Position numbers and translations under genes: made by a program
Source: Pelagibacteraceae bacterium AG-426-G09
GTDB taxonomy: Bacteria; Pseudomonadota; Alphaproteobacteria; Pelagibacterales; Pelagibacteraceae
Reading direction: 5' to 3'
DNA: 58,721 nt
Assembly: GCA_003210075.1 (NCBI GenBank)
Contig: QCNR01000009.1
Span: forward strand, 1-58,721
The notes under the pieces: generated by a model
Database searches by the model: none
Told to the model about the DNA's origin: nothing
Seen by the model: only the letters and a program-made list of their open reading frames with translations
In this document: in pieces, positions 47,488 through 56,192 of the stretch
How the letters are laid out: each line of letters starts with the position of its first letter
How positions within the stretch are numbered: position 1 is the first letter of the stretch

Positions 47488-48710
47488 TTAAATAACTCCA
47501 ATAAAGATTTTGCTTTAATATAATTTTCATTAAATTCTTTTTTTGAAGAGCTATCTAACACAACGCCAGATGCCGCAGAAATTTCTGACTGATTTTTGAA
47601 ATTTAGGATAGATCTTATAATTATATTAAATTTCATATCTTGGTTAAATTTTATATAACCGAAGCTTCCAGTAAAAATATTTCTACTCTCTTTTTCTTGC
47701 CTATTTAATAACTCTAAAGTTCTTATTTTTGGACAACCAATTACAGAGCCACCTGGCATCATTGCTTTAATGATATCAATTAATTTTCTATTTTTAGTTA
47801 ATTTTCCACCAATAGAAGTAACGTAATGATATAAATGTTTATATTCTTCAACATATTTTTTTTTTATTATTTTAACACTTCCAGGACTACAAATTCTTGA
47901 TAAATCACTTCTTTCCATATCAACAATCATATTATGCTCTTTTGTTTCTTTTTCGTTGTTTTTAAAATATTTAAGAGCAATCAATTTATTTGTAGATTTA
48001 TTTTTTTTTAAAGTACCAGCAATTGGTTTTGTGATTATAGTATTTTTTTTCTTATCAATAAGTGTCTCCGGAGAACAACTAACTATTGAATAATCTTTAT
48101 CTTTAATCATGAAAGACTCTGGTGAGGCGTTTACCTTCATAAGTTTCCAAAAGAAATTTACTGGATTAATTAAAGATTTGTTTTTGTACTTGGTGCATAT
48201 TTTAATTTGATAAGTTTCGCCTTCTCTTATTTTTTTTGCAAATAAATCAAATATCTTTTTATATTTTTGATATGTAATATTAATTTTAAATGGGCTTAAT
48301 ATCTGTGTTTTATTAAATTGTTTATTAAATTTTTGAAGCTTAATATTTGATATAATTTTAATATCTTTTCTAATTTTTATTATTGTTTCTGGTTTATAAA
48401 AAATTCCTTTATAAAAATTTATTCTTTTCTTATTCTTTATATTAATACCGATTAAATTACACAAAATTTCATAACCAAAAAAACCAAGATATAAATCTGT
48501 TTCTTTTTTATATTTTTTTTTTTCAATTGATTGAAAGAATTTTTTAATATTTTTTTTGTTTAAAAGAATCTTCTTGGAAAAATCTGTGTAAATATTATAT
48601 CCATCATCTATTTTGTAAATAATTAAAGGTTTATCTGATTGATAAAGTTTCTCTAAGTAAGGATTAAATTTTAGTTTATGCTGTTTGTAATCTTTCAATT
48701 GGTTTCTCAT
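47484..48710 (-). CDS. pabB: Aminodeoxychorismate synthase component I (chorismate-binding enzyme)
   Basis: The 408-residue protein is a chorismate-binding-fold enzyme: KIREGETYQIKIC, SPESFMIKDKDYSIVSCSPETLI, PIAGT (229-233), HNMIVDMERSDLSRICSPGSV, MPGGSVIGCPKIRTLELL and FTGSFGYI. The order with pabA and pabC suggests conversion of chorismate to 4-amino-4-deoxychorismate for p-aminobenzoate. The PIAGT motif has Ala where E. coli PabB has its catalytic Lys (PIKGT), a pattern also seen in anthranilate synthases, so TrpE-like activity cannot be excluded. Very Lys/Ile/Asn rich. Overlaps the MFS gene by 35 bases. Confidence 0.8.
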   Translation of the reverse strand: MRNQLKDYKQHKLKFNPYLEKLYQSDKPLIIYKIDDGYNIYTDFSKKILLNKKNIKKFFQSIEKKKYKKETDLYLGFFGYEILCNLIGINIKNKKRINFYKGIFYKPETIIKIRKDIKIISNIKLQKFNKQFNKTQILSPFKINITYQKYKKIFDLFAKKIREGETYQIKICTKYKNKSLINPVNFFWKLMKVNASPESFMIKDKDYSIVSCSPETLIDKKKNTIITKPIAGTLKKNKSTNKLIALKYFKNNEKETKEHNMIVDMERSDLSRICSPGSVKIIKKKYVEEYKHLYHYVTSIGGKLTKNRKLIDIIKAMMPGGSVIGCPKIRTLELLNRQEKESRNIFTGSFGYIKFNQDMKFNIIIRSILNFKNQSEISAASGVVLDSSSKKEFNENYIKAKSLLELFK

Positions 48711-49890
48711 TAATTGGCAAATGTATTAATCCTGCAAAAATTGATAAAGCTATTGATCCGTACCACGCATAGTCAAAATTTCCATTCATTTCGTAAAATA
48801 CTCCACCCAAATAAGCCCCTAAAAATGATCCGATTTGATGGCTTACAAAAACAATACCATACAACATTCCCACATATTTAGTTCCAAAGATATGTGCCAC
48901 AATGCCGTTTGTAGGTGGTACTGTGGAAAGCCATAAGAAACCAAAAGTAATTCCAAAAATAATTGAATTAATAACGCTTGGAGGAAAAAAGATGAATATC
49001 ATAATTGAAACTCCTCTTAAAAGATAAATTGCACTCAGAATTTTTTTCTTACTATATCTAGTAGATAGATATCCGCTTGTTATAGTTCCAACCATATTGA
49101 ATAAGCCAATTAATGATAATACAGCCGTCGCACACCAATCAGGCAATCCTTTGTCCATCATGTCTGTTGGTATATGCGTTGCAACTAATGCAATGTGCCA
49201 ACCACATACAAAAAAACCTAGTGTTAAATATATAAAACTTTTGTTTGCAAAAGCTTCTTTCAGTGCATCTACAGCACTTTGATCTTTATTTTGGTTTTCT
49301 CCAACAGGTATTTTCGGAGTGCTCACAAATAATGCTACCAGCAATCCCAAGCCTAATAATAAACAAAAATAGAAAATAGTATTTTCCCAACCACTCTCAT
49401 TTAAAGAATATTTTACTAATACTGGTGATACAAAATATCCGAAAGAGCCTGCGCAAGTAACTATGCCTGTTGCTATAGTTCTCTTAGAAGCTGGAAAATG
49501 CTTTGCAACAACAGACACTGGAATACCTATAGCCGTTGATCCTAAACCTACACCAATTAAAACTCCTATTGTGTATATAAAATAGACTCCTGTATTAAAT
49601 CCTGAATAAAACAGAACAACGCCAAGTAAAAAAAATAAAAAACCTAAAAAAATTGCAATATTTCCTCCATACTTATCTGTTATTACTCCAAATAGTGGAC
49701 TGAAGGCTCCCCATAAAAAGAGTTGGAGACCCATAGCAAAACCAAATTGAGAAATGGTAATGTCTAAATCAGTTGAAAAATCAAAATAAAATAATCCAAA
49801 AGTTTGTCGAATACCTAGAGCTATTATAACTACTAAACAACATGCTATTAGGGTAATAAAAGCACTCCTGCTTGGAAAAAATTTGTCCAT
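48676..49890 (-). CDS. MFS transporter
   Basis: A 404-residue, 12-helix major-facilitator protein. The first helix pair opens ITLIACCLVVIIALGIRQTFGLFYF, and the loop between helices 2 and 3 has the MFS signature FGVITDKYGGN. The second half begins with a repeat after the cytosolic loop at about residues 200-215. The RQTFGLF start resembles monocarboxylate/oxalate-formate-type carriers, but substrate cannot be told. It stands between metC (4-base gap) and pabB (35-base overlap), so it is expressed with them. Confidence 0.85.
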   Translation of the reverse strand: MDKFFPSRSAFITLIACCLVVIIALGIRQTFGLFYFDFSTDLDITISQFGFAMGLQLFLWGAFSPLFGVITDKYGGNIAIFLGFLFFLLGVVLFYSGFNTGVYFIYTIGVLIGVGLGSTAIGIPVSVVAKHFPASKRTIATGIVTCAGSFGYFVSPVLVKYSLNESGWENTIFYFCLLLGLGLLVALFVSTPKIPVGENQNKDQSAVDALKEAFANKSFIYLTLGFFVCGWHIALVATHIPTDMMDKGLPDWCATAVLSLIGLFNMVGTITSGYLSTRYSKKKILSAIYLLRGVSIMIFIFFPPSVINSIIFGITFGFLWLSTVPPTNGIVAHIFGTKYVGMLYGIVFVSHQIGSFLGAYLGGVFYEMNGNFDYAWYGSIALSIFAGLIHLPINEKPIERLQTA

Positions 49891-49894
49891 TAGA

Positions 49895-51073
49895 TTATTT
49901 TATTTTTTTAAGCGCTTGCTTCAAGTCATTAATTATATCATTTGGATCTTCAAGACCTATATGAAGTCTAATTATATGTTCATCTTTTTTTAGATTTGTA
50001 TAACTCCTTGCGCCTAATTGTTTTTGATTTTGATATAATGCTAAGCTTTCGAAGCCTCCCCAACTAAAACCATAACCAAAGAGTTTTAAAGAATTAATAA
50101 AACTTTTTACAGAATTTTTATTTTTTGATTTAATTCTTAAACCCATTAACCCGGATGCTCCAGAATAATATTTTTTCCAAAGCTTATATCTCGGAGTATT
50201 CTTCTTATAAGGATAACAAACTTTGACTACTTTTTTTTGTTTAGACAAAAATTTTGCGACTTTTAAAGCGTTTACGTGATGTTTGTCCATTCTTACATCT
50301 AATGTTCTAATACCTCTAAGGATAAAGTATGCATCATCAGGACTTAATCTTAAACCAGTAACTCTATTTGTAGCCTCTACCATTTTAAATACTCGTTTAT
50401 TGATTGCTAAACTACCTCCCATTACATCAGAGTGACCAGAATAATATTTTGTAGCTGACACAATTGACATATCAAAACCTAATTTAATCGGTTTAATTAA
50501 ATATGGTGTTCCCCAAGTATTATCTATTGCTGTATATATTTTATTTTTTTTTGCTAATGAAATTATTTTTTTTAAATCTTGAAATTCAAAAGTATTGCTT
50601 CCTGGATTTTCTACAAGTATCAACTTTGTTTTATTTGTTATTTTATTTTTTAAATCATTAAAGTTAGTAGGATCGTAAAAAATACTTCTTATATTGAATT
50701 TTTTCAAATAGTCCTGGGTTAATAATCTTGTTGGTGAATAAACAGAGTCTGTAACTAAAATTTCATCTCCTGGTTCTACGATGCTCAGAACTCCTAAAAA
50801 AACTGCTCCAAATCCTGTAGGAGTTAGATATACTTTATAACATTCCTCCATTTCTTGTAAGATTCTCTGAAGTGCATGAGTAGTTGATGTGCCCTGTCTA
50901 CCATAGTCAAAATTTCCACTTCTTGGATCTTTTAAATATTTCTTCTGTGTTTTTTCAATTTCTTGAAGATTCTTAAATATTATTGTTGAAGCTCTTACGA
51001 CAGGTGGATTAACTGATTGGTTATGAAAATCTTTTGCAGTATGTTTGATAAATGTTCTAAGATTAGTTTTCAT
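49895..51073 (-). CDS. metC: Cystathionine beta-lyase
   Basis: PLP enzyme that cleaves cystathionine to homocysteine, pyruvate and ammonia in methionine synthesis. I place the start at the ATG at 51073 (MKTNLRTFIKHTAKDF), giving 392 residues, close to E. coli MetC (395). A longer frame to 51169 adds 32 residues with no family match and collides with the divergent miniprotein. PLP Lys209 lies in VSATKYYSGHSD, with DYGRQGTSTTHALQ and ENPGSNTFEFQD upstream, typical of MetC in the Cys/Met-metabolism PLP family. First gene of the unit ending in the HIT gene. Confidence 0.9.
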   Translation of the reverse strand: MKTNLRTFIKHTAKDFHNQSVNPPVVRASTIIFKNLQEIEKTQKKYLKDPRSGNFDYGRQGTSTTHALQRILQEMEECYKVYLTPTGFGAVFLGVLSIVEPGDEILVTDSVYSPTRLLTQDYLKKFNIRSIFYDPTNFNDLKNKITNKTKLILVENPGSNTFEFQDLKKIISLAKKNKIYTAIDNTWGTPYLIKPIKLGFDMSIVSATKYYSGHSDVMGGSLAINKRVFKMVEATNRVTGLRLSPDDAYFILRGIRTLDVRMDKHHVNALKVAKFLSKQKKVVKVCYPYKKNTPRYKLWKKYYSGASGLMGLRIKSKNKNSVKSFINSLKLFGYGFSWGGFESLALYQNQKQLGARSYTNLKKDEHIIRLHIGLEDPNDIINDLKQALKKIK

Positions 51074-51148
51074 ATAATATTGATATTTAAATAACAATGC
51101 TATATCCATTCGATAAGTCAATAAAATTAAAGAAAAGGATCGAACAAT

Positions 51149-51232
51149 ATGGGCTACCCAAAAAAACATAGAGGCCGAAGAAAGATGGGCTCAAAAAAAA
51201 GAAGAGCAAGAAAGAAAAATAAGAAAAAATAA
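51149..51232 (+). CDS. Very basic 27-residue miniprotein
   Basis: The frame starts MGYPKKHRGRRKMGSKKRRA and continues with Lys/Asn to a TAA. Of 27 residues, 10 are Lys and 6 Arg, with no acidic residue. An AAGGA box (51135-51139) lies 9 bases before the ATG, a good Shine-Dalgarno placement for this genome where many genes have none. The next gene starts 8 bases after its stop. Composition is like the shortest ribosomal proteins (THX, bS22/COX24-like, eukaryotic eL41), but I cannot show homology. It could be spurious, being A-rich, yet the ribosome site and spacing argue for a gene. Confidence 0.6.
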   Translation: MGYPKKHRGRRKMGSKKRRARKKNKKK

Positions 51233-51240
51233 CCTCATTA

Positions 51241-51930
51241 ATGGAAGATATTAAAAAAGTTAAATTCATATCATTATGGATTTTTATCGTTCCTTTCATT
51301 GGCATTAATGCTTGCCTAATATTAATCACACAGTTCCATAATTTATTTCCAAACCAAGAAGATGTGATTGGTTTCACTATTCCATACATTGATGGTGGAG
51401 CTTCTATAAGTAGAACCGCTAGAGTATTTCCAACATATTTGATTTTCAAACCGGCAATGTTTTTAACTTCTTATTTATTAATTAGATATTGGTTATGGAA
51501 TAAAAATATCTTAAGTCATTTTCAACATGATGCAAAGCATCTAAATAAAATAGTTTTTTTTGGTATAAGTTCTGCTGTACTTCTAACAATACATTCAATT
51601 TTCTTAGGAATAAAATTTGATTACGATCTTTACAAGTTATTTAGAAGAGTGGTTATGTTATTATTTATTATTTTTGAAATTGTAGCACAAGCTTATCTTG
51701 TTTTAACGTTATATAAAATAAAAGAAAAAATTAAAGATCACATAAATATTAAATTTTTAGTTGCAAAAAGATTTTTAGTAACTGGCCTTATTATAATTGC
51801 AATAGTTTCTATACCAATAATTAGCTTTGAAGGAAATAAAGCTTTCAAACATGCATTGGAATGGGATTATTTTTTAGGTGTTATATTTTTTTATTGTCTT
51901 ACCTTTTTTATGTGGAAGAAAACTAATTAA
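51241..51930 (+). CDS. Six-helix membrane protein, possibly Frag1/DRAM/Sfk1-like
   Basis: The 229-residue protein has six predicted membrane helices, near residues 9-30, 67-85, 103-125, 135-160, 173-197 and 208-226. The first extramembrane loop contains [20 protein letters not shown], reminiscent of the PYI.D-type loop of Frag1/DRAM/Sfk1 proteins, which are membrane proteins of unclear function in bacteria. That link is weak. It begins 8 bases after the miniprotein, and its end overlaps the convergent mnmA by 8 bases. Confidence 0.7.
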   Translation: MEDIKKVKFISLWIFIVPFIGINACLILITQFHNLFPNQEDVIGFTIPYIDGGASISRTARVFPTYLIFKPAMFLTSYLLIRYWLWNKNILSHFQHDAKHLNKIVFFGISSAVLLTIHSIFLGIKFDYDLYKLFRRVVMLLFIIFEIVAQAYLVLTLYKIKEKIKDHINIKFLVAKRFLVTGLIIIAIVSIPIISFEGNKAFKHALEWDYFLGVIFFYCLTFFMWKKTN

Positions 51931-53038
51931 CTATCCATCCACCACCTAGAAGCTTATCGCCGTATTGATCTTTTTTATAAAAAACACAGGCTTGACCTGG
52001 AGATATTCCGTATTCGTCATCTAGTAATTCCACATTAACTTTGTTATTTTTAAAAGATAATTTTGACTTTATTAATTTTCCGGTAGATCTTATTTTAACA
52101 AATATTTCTTCTTTTAATTCTTCTTCATCAACTAAAATATTAATGTCTCTTAGTTCTATTACTCTTTTTACTAATTTTTCTTTTGGACCAACAATAATTT
52201 CATTATTGTTAGAATTAATTTCAATGACATACAATGGATCTTTCTCAGCTATTTTAATCCCACGTCTTTGTCCTATTGTAAAGTTAACAATACCATCATG
52301 AACTCCAATTACTTTTCCATCTAAATTTTTTATATTTCCTTTCTTAAAAGCATCTGGTCTAAATTTATGAATGACAGAAACATAGTCACCATTTGGAACA
52401 AAACATATATCCTGACTATCTGGTTTATCAGCTACATTTAAATTCAAATTTTTTGCAATTTCTCTTGTTTCATTTTTCATCATGCCTCCCAATGGAAACC
52501 TTAAATAATTTAGTTGCTCTCTAGTGGTATTGAATAAAAAATAACTTTGATCTCTATTTTCATCTACAGCCCTGTACATATTGGTTTGATTATTTTGTGT
52601 AATACTTTTTACATAATGACCTGTAATTAAAGCATCAGCTTTCAAATTTTTACTTTCTTCAAAAAGATCTTTAAATTTAACAGTTTGGTTACATTGCACA
52701 CAAGGTATTGGAGTCTCTCCTGCTAGATAACTTTCTATAAAATTATCAACAACACCTTGTTTAAATTTTGACTGATAATATAAAACCTTATGATCAATAT
52801 TTAATTTATGAGCCACTCTTTTAGCATCCATTATATCTTGGCCTGCACAACATTGTTTGGATTTTGCTGTTTGTTTAGTATCATCGTAAAGTTTTAATGT
52901 TATTCCTACTACTTTGTAACCATCTTTTTTCATCATTCCAGCAACTGTTGATGAGTCAACTCCTCCAGACATAGCTACAACTACAGTAGTATCTTTTGGT
53001 TCTTTTTGTAAACCAATTGAATTAATTTTTGTTTTCAT
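51923..53038 (-). CDS. mnmA: tRNA-specific 2-thiouridylase
   Basis: Adds sulfur to U34 of tRNA-Lys, -Glu and -Gln using persulfide from the IscS relay and ATP. The 371-residue protein has the PP-loop [10 protein letters not shown] (23-31), the catalytic Cys113 in [15 protein letters not shown], and the second catalytic Cys212 in [13 protein letters not shown]. The C-terminal beta-barrel region with [11 protein letters not shown] completes the family pattern. Length is normal. It is divergent from the DUF3553/cysQ run, and its 3' end overlaps the opposing membrane-protein gene by 8 bases. Confidence 0.96.
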   Translation of the reverse strand: MKTKINSIGLQKEPKDTTVVVAMSGGVDSSTVAGMMKKDGYKVVGITLKLYDDTKQTAKSKQCCAGQDIMDAKRVAHKLNIDHKVLYYQSKFKQGVVDNFIESYLAGETPIPCVQCNQTVKFKDLFEESKNLKADALITGHYVKSITQNNQTNMYRAVDENRDQSYFLFNTTREQLNYLRFPLGGMMKNETREIAKNLNLNVADKPDSQDICFVPNGDYVSVIHKFRPDAFKKGNIKNLDGKVIGVHDGIVNFTIGQRRGIKIAEKDPLYVIEINSNNNEIIVGPKEKLVKRVIELRDINILVDEEELKEEIFVKIRSTGKLIKSKLSFKNNKVNVELLDDEYGISPGQACVFYKKDQYGDKLLGGGWIVN

Positions 53039-53080
53039 TAGGTTTGTATTTATACTCTTTTACTTTATAAGTGAAATACA

Positions 53081-53263
53081 ATGATATTTGACTTTGAACC
53101 AGGAGACAAAGTGGTAAATCCAAATAATAAAGAATGGGGTATCGGCCAGATACAATCTATTATCAGAGAAAAAATTACAGTTAATTTTGAAAATGTAGGT
53201 AAAAAAGTGATAAACGGAAATATAATAACTTTAGAAAAGCTAAAGCGATATGAAAATAAATAA
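53081..53263 (+). CDS. DUF3553 family protein
   Basis: A 60-residue protein with the compact beta pattern FEPGDKVVNPNNKEWGIGQIQS followed by KITVNFENVGKKVI and ITLEKL. This is the DUF3553 layout, a small tudor/SH3-like domain resembling the one in CarD and at the end of UvrD. It may bind protein or nucleic acid; function is unknown. It overlaps cysQ by 14 bases and starts 42 bases from the divergent mnmA. Confidence 0.8.
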   Translation: MIFDFEPGDKVVNPNNKEWGIGQIQSIIREKITVNFENVGKKVINGNIITLEKLKRYENK

Positions 53264-54017
53264 TATTGAAAATACTATTAAAAATCTGATTGAGGTTTTT
53301 TTTAAAGCTGGAAAAGTATCTATAGATTTAAGAATCAAAGGTTTGAAGGAGCATACAAAAAAAGACAAAACACCTGTTACTAATGGTGATATAGAAGTAA
53401 ATAATATTATAATTCAAAATCTAAAAAAGATTACCCCAGACATACCGATTGTTTCGGAAGAAACAGTGGAAAACAAGAATATTAATTTAAATACATTTTG
53501 GTTAGTAGATCCAATTGATGGCACTTATGATTATATAAATAACAAAGACGAATTTACACTTAACGCAGGATTAATAATTAATAAAAAAGCAGTTGCTGGA
53601 ATTATATATGCACCAGCAAAAAATAGAATGTTTTATACCTATGGAAAAAAATTAAGTTATGAATTAAAAAATAATCAAGAGATAGTCATTAATAATAAAA
53701 AAATTGATAAAAATAATATTATAGCAGTAAGCTACTCTAATAATTTAAAACCTGAAATATTAGATATTCATAAAAAACTTAATGTAAAAGAACATGTAAA
53801 AATGAAAAGTTCTTTGAAATTTTGTGTAGTTGCAACAGGAGAGTTTCATGTTTATGTTGCTGAAGCAAGGGCTCATGAGTGGGATATTGCTGCTGGACAT
53901 GCTATATTAAAAAATTCAGGAGGGATTATTACTGATTTTAATGGAAATGAAATTTTATATGCAAAAGAAAATTTTAAAAATCCTAGTATAATATTAAAAA
54001 CTATTGAAAGTTTATAA
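53250..54017 (+). CDS. cysQ: 3'(2'),5'-bisphosphate nucleotidase, CysQ-type
   Basis: Inositol-monophosphatase-fold phosphatase that probably hydrolyses PAP to AMP. The 255-residue protein has the metal-binding residues in the order typical of the family: Asp in TPVTNGDIEVNNI, VSEETVE, WLVDPIDGTYDY (the WVDPIDGT motif), and the C-terminal HEWDIAAGHAILKNSGG. The last motif and the DxT-like PVTNGD suit CysQ more than SuhB. A tie to sulfate assimilation is family knowledge only. The TAATG at its end starts the next small gene. Confidence 0.88.
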   Translation: MKINNIENTIKNLIEVFFKAGKVSIDLRIKGLKEHTKKDKTPVTNGDIEVNNIIIQNLKKITPDIPIVSEETVENKNINLNTFWLVDPIDGTYDYINNKDEFTLNAGLIINKKAVAGIIYAPAKNRMFYTYGKKLSYELKNNQEIVINNKKIDKNNIIAVSYSNNLKPEILDIHKKLNVKEHVKMKSSLKFCVVATGEFHVYVAEARAHEWDIAAGHAILKNSGGIITDFNGNEILYAKENFKNPSIILKTIESL

Positions 54018-54160
54018 TGGATGAAACGCTTAGAATAATACTAATTATAATTGTATCAGTATCTATTTTTGGTTTACTGGTTTTTGTATTTGTGAAAAAT
54101 TATATTAAAAAACAATTAAAATATTATCTTCAAGAAAAAAATAAAAATAAAAAACTATAA
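54017..54160 (+). CDS. Small single-helix membrane protein (47 residues)
   Basis: Starts at the ATG sharing one base with the cysQ stop: MDETLRIILIIIVSVSIFGL, then one membrane helix to about residue 26, followed by a strongly basic cytosolic tail (KNYIKKQLKYYLQEKNKNKK). The stop-start overlap supports translation coupled to cysQ. The frame ends 6 bases inside the convergent recX. No family recognised; topology would be N-out, C-in by the positive-inside rule. Confidence 0.6.
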   Translation: MDETLRIILIIIVSVSIFGLLVFVFVKNYIKKQLKYYLQEKNKNKKL

Positions 54161-54718
54161 TAAATTTATTATTTTTAAGTATTCGTCTTTTTCTATATCA
54201 AGAACTCTTTTTGATGTATCAAAATCAAAACCAGATCTTGCTAAAATACCTAAATCCTTTTTCATAAATAAAGGCCTGTTATTTTCATCTCTAGCTGGGC
54301 CAATTCTTTTTTTTTTACATATCCTTATTGCTGAAAAAAAATCCTGATCTTCGTTATTTTCTTTAATATCACTTAGAGTTTCCTTAATATATTTATCTTT
54401 CACTCCTTTAGAAAGTAAGTAATTTCTTATTTTATTTATTGAACTTCCTCTCTGTATTAAGCTTTTTGCTTTAGAACTAGAATAAAATTTATCATTAATA
54501 AATTTAGATTTTTCAAGATCTTCTAATACAACATCAATTAAATCCGTTATATTCTTTTTGCTTACATTCGCCGCACCTGATTTTAAATATTTTTTTAATA
54601 AATATGTTCTAAGCTGTTGTTTTGAAGGAGCATATTTTTCAACATATACAAATGCAAAATTTCTCATTTCTTCAACTGTTGCTTCAAGGTTTTTTTTTCT
54701 GTTTTTTATAGGAATCAT
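54155..54718 (-). CDS. recX: Regulatory protein RecX
   Basis: RecX modulates RecA filaments. The 187-residue protein has the three-helix-repeat pattern of the family: RNFAFVYVEKYAPSKQQLRTYL, VLEDLEKSKFINDKFYSSSKAKSLIQRGSSINKIRNYLLSKG and a C-terminal FMKKDLGILARSGFDFDTSKRVL. It is on its own on this strand, with a 28-base divergent gap to the next gene, and recA is not in the window. Confidence 0.85.
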   Translation of the reverse strand: MIPIKNRKKNLEATVEEMRNFAFVYVEKYAPSKQQLRTYLLKKYLKSGAANVSKKNITDLIDVVLEDLEKSKFINDKFYSSSKAKSLIQRGSSINKIRNYLLSKGVKDKYIKETLSDIKENNEDQDFFSAIRICKKKRIGPARDENNRPLFMKKDLGILARSGFDFDTSKRVLDIEKDEYLKIINLL

Positions 54719-54746
54719 TTTTTAAAGTTATATAATATATTCTAAT

Positions 54747-55220
54747 ATGCTCGAGCAAATTTCAACTTACTTTACAATAGAAATGGTTTATCTGTGGTTG
54801 AATATAGGCGTTATACCATTTTGGTTGATGCTTATATTTCTACCCTCTTCTAAATTGGGAAGAATTTTTGTAAGTTCAATTTTCCCTATCTTTATATTAT
54901 GTGTTGCCTATATATTTGTAATTTATAAATCTTATTTAGGTTCTTACGACTTTGACAATAATTTTAGTTTATATCTAAGTTTAAAAAATTTAAGTGATTT
55001 ATTTTCTAACCAAGAGTTTTTAATTATTTTTTGGATACACTTCTTGGCTATAAATCTTTTTTGCGGGTCTTGGATATCCAGAGATGGAACTAGACTTTTA
55101 ATAAATAAATATATTATGTTTCTTCCACTGCTAATAACTTATTTTGTTGGACCGCTAGGTATATTTATCTATTGGATTATTAGAATGTTTTATGCAAAAA
55201 AAATGAGTCTTTATGACTAA
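54747..55220 (+). CDS. ABA4-like (DUF4281) membrane protein
   Basis: A 157-residue protein with four membrane helices (about residues 12-33, 38-60, 92-112 and 125-148). Segments ANIGVIPFWLML-like LNIGVIPFWLMLIFLP, FWIHFLAINLFCGSWISRDG and FVGPLGIFIYWIIR match the DUF4281 family, whose plant members (ABA4) act in neoxanthin synthesis; the bacterial role is unknown. It overlaps the following gene by 8 bases. Confidence 0.78.
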   Translation: MLEQISTYFTIEMVYLWLNIGVIPFWLMLIFLPSSKLGRIFVSSIFPIFILCVAYIFVIYKSYLGSYDFDNNFSLYLSLKNLSDLFSNQEFLIIFWIHFLAINLFCGSWISRDGTRLLINKYIMFLPLLITYFVGPLGIFIYWIIRMFYAKKMSLYD

Positions 55221-55797
55221 AAACATTGAATTCTACTTTGATTTTATAAGTCCTTATACCTACCTGGGACATAAAAGAATTAAAAATGAAGGTGCGGGAA
55301 TAAAATTTAATTATAAGCCAATACTGTTAGGTGGTCTACACAAATTATGGAATATTACACCGCAAGCATATATAGAGCCCAAAAAACAGTTTATGATTAT
55401 GGATTGTGAAATGGTTTCGAAAAAGTTTCAAATAGATTTTATTTTTAATTCTAAATTTCCACTTAATACAATTAAGCTAATGAGAGGTTGTTTAATTTTA
55501 GAAAGTGACCAATTAAAAAAATATATTGAACTAGTATTTGATGCCTATTGGAAAAATAACGAAGATATAACTGATAATAAAGTATTGTCTAAAATTTTAA
55601 ATCAAATTGATATTAAATTAGAGGAATTTATAGAAAAAATAGAAAACAATGACATTAAAGAAAAATTAAAAGAATTAACTAGCGATGCTTTCAAAAAAAA
55701 AATCTTTGGTGCCCCAACTTTTGTAATTAACAATAAAAACTTCTGGGGACAAGATAGATTTGAATACGCTATTGAGGAATTTAATTCTACTTCTTAA
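55213..55797 (+). CDS. DsbA-fold 2-hydroxychromene-2-carboxylate isomerase family protein
   Basis: A 194-residue thioredoxin-fold protein starting IEFYFDFISPYTYLGHKRI. The Ser-Pro-Tyr in place of the CxxC of DsbA is typical of the kappa-GST/HCCA isomerase group, which uses glutathione. The C-terminal KKIFGAPTFVINNKNFWGQDRFEYAIEE is also characteristic. No aromatic-degradation genes are near, so a general glutathione-linked isomerase or detoxifying role is more likely than naphthalene breakdown. Its 3' end overlaps the convergent rhodanese by 11 bases. Confidence 0.83.
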   Translation: MTKNIEFYFDFISPYTYLGHKRIKNEGAGIKFNYKPILLGGLHKLWNITPQAYIEPKKQFMIMDCEMVSKKFQIDFIFNSKFPLNTIKLMRGCLILESDQLKKYIELVFDAYWKNNEDITDNKVLSKILNQIDIKLEEFIEKIENNDIKEKLKELTSDAFKKKIFGAPTFVINNKNFWGQDRFEYAIEEFNSTS

Positions 55798-56173
55798 CTT
55801 TAAACTGTGAATTTTGTAAAGCTGAAAATCCACCAGCTATATGGCAAACTTTTTTATAACCCATTTCTTGTAAAGCTTTAGTTGCTAAAGCAGACCGGCC
55901 ACCTGCCGCACAGAATAAAACTGTCTCTTTATTTGGGTCAATTATTCCATTTTGAGTTAATGGACCATTTGGATCTAATTGAAACTCCAGAAGTCCTCTA
56001 GGAATATTTATTGAATTTTCAATTGCACCCGTAATCTCAAGTTCATTCGTATCTCTAATATCTATTAAATTACAATTGTTTTCCTCGAAAATTTTATAAG
56101 CTTCTTCTGCAGATATAGTTTTAATTTCCTGCATTGCTTCAGAAACAAGAGTTTGCGCTGTTTTTATAGACAT
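55787..56173 (-). CDS. Rhodanese-like sulfurtransferase
   Basis: Single-domain rhodanese. The 128-residue protein has NLIDIRDTNELEITGAIENSINIPRG and an active-site loop with Cys88 in FCAAGGRSALATKAL, so a persulfide can form. The N-terminal 20 residues (MSIKTAQTLVSEAMQEIKTI) form a helix common in alphaproteobacterial members. It is monocistronic, with a 19-base divergent gap to the next gene. Confidence 0.88.
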   Translation of the reverse strand: MSIKTAQTLVSEAMQEIKTISAEEAYKIFEENNCNLIDIRDTNELEITGAIENSINIPRGLLEFQLDPNGPLTQNGIIDPNKETVLFCAAGGRSALATKALQEMGYKKVCHIAGGFSALQNSQFKVKK

Positions 56174-56192
56174 AGTAAATATAAAGTATCTT

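Noticed and set aside
51074-51148. SAM-type riboswitch before metC
   Set aside because: The 75-base gap is AT-rich without the conserved stems or pseudoknot one would expect of SAM-II/SAM-V elements.
51074-51169. N-terminal extension of MetC by 32 residues
   Set aside because: The family starts near the internal Met, and the extension overlaps the divergent miniprotein and its ribosome-binding site.
51087-51449. A 120-codon minus-strand frame over the miniprotein and membrane-protein gene
   Set aside because: No family features, and it lies opposite a coherent six-helix protein with a coupled upstream gene.
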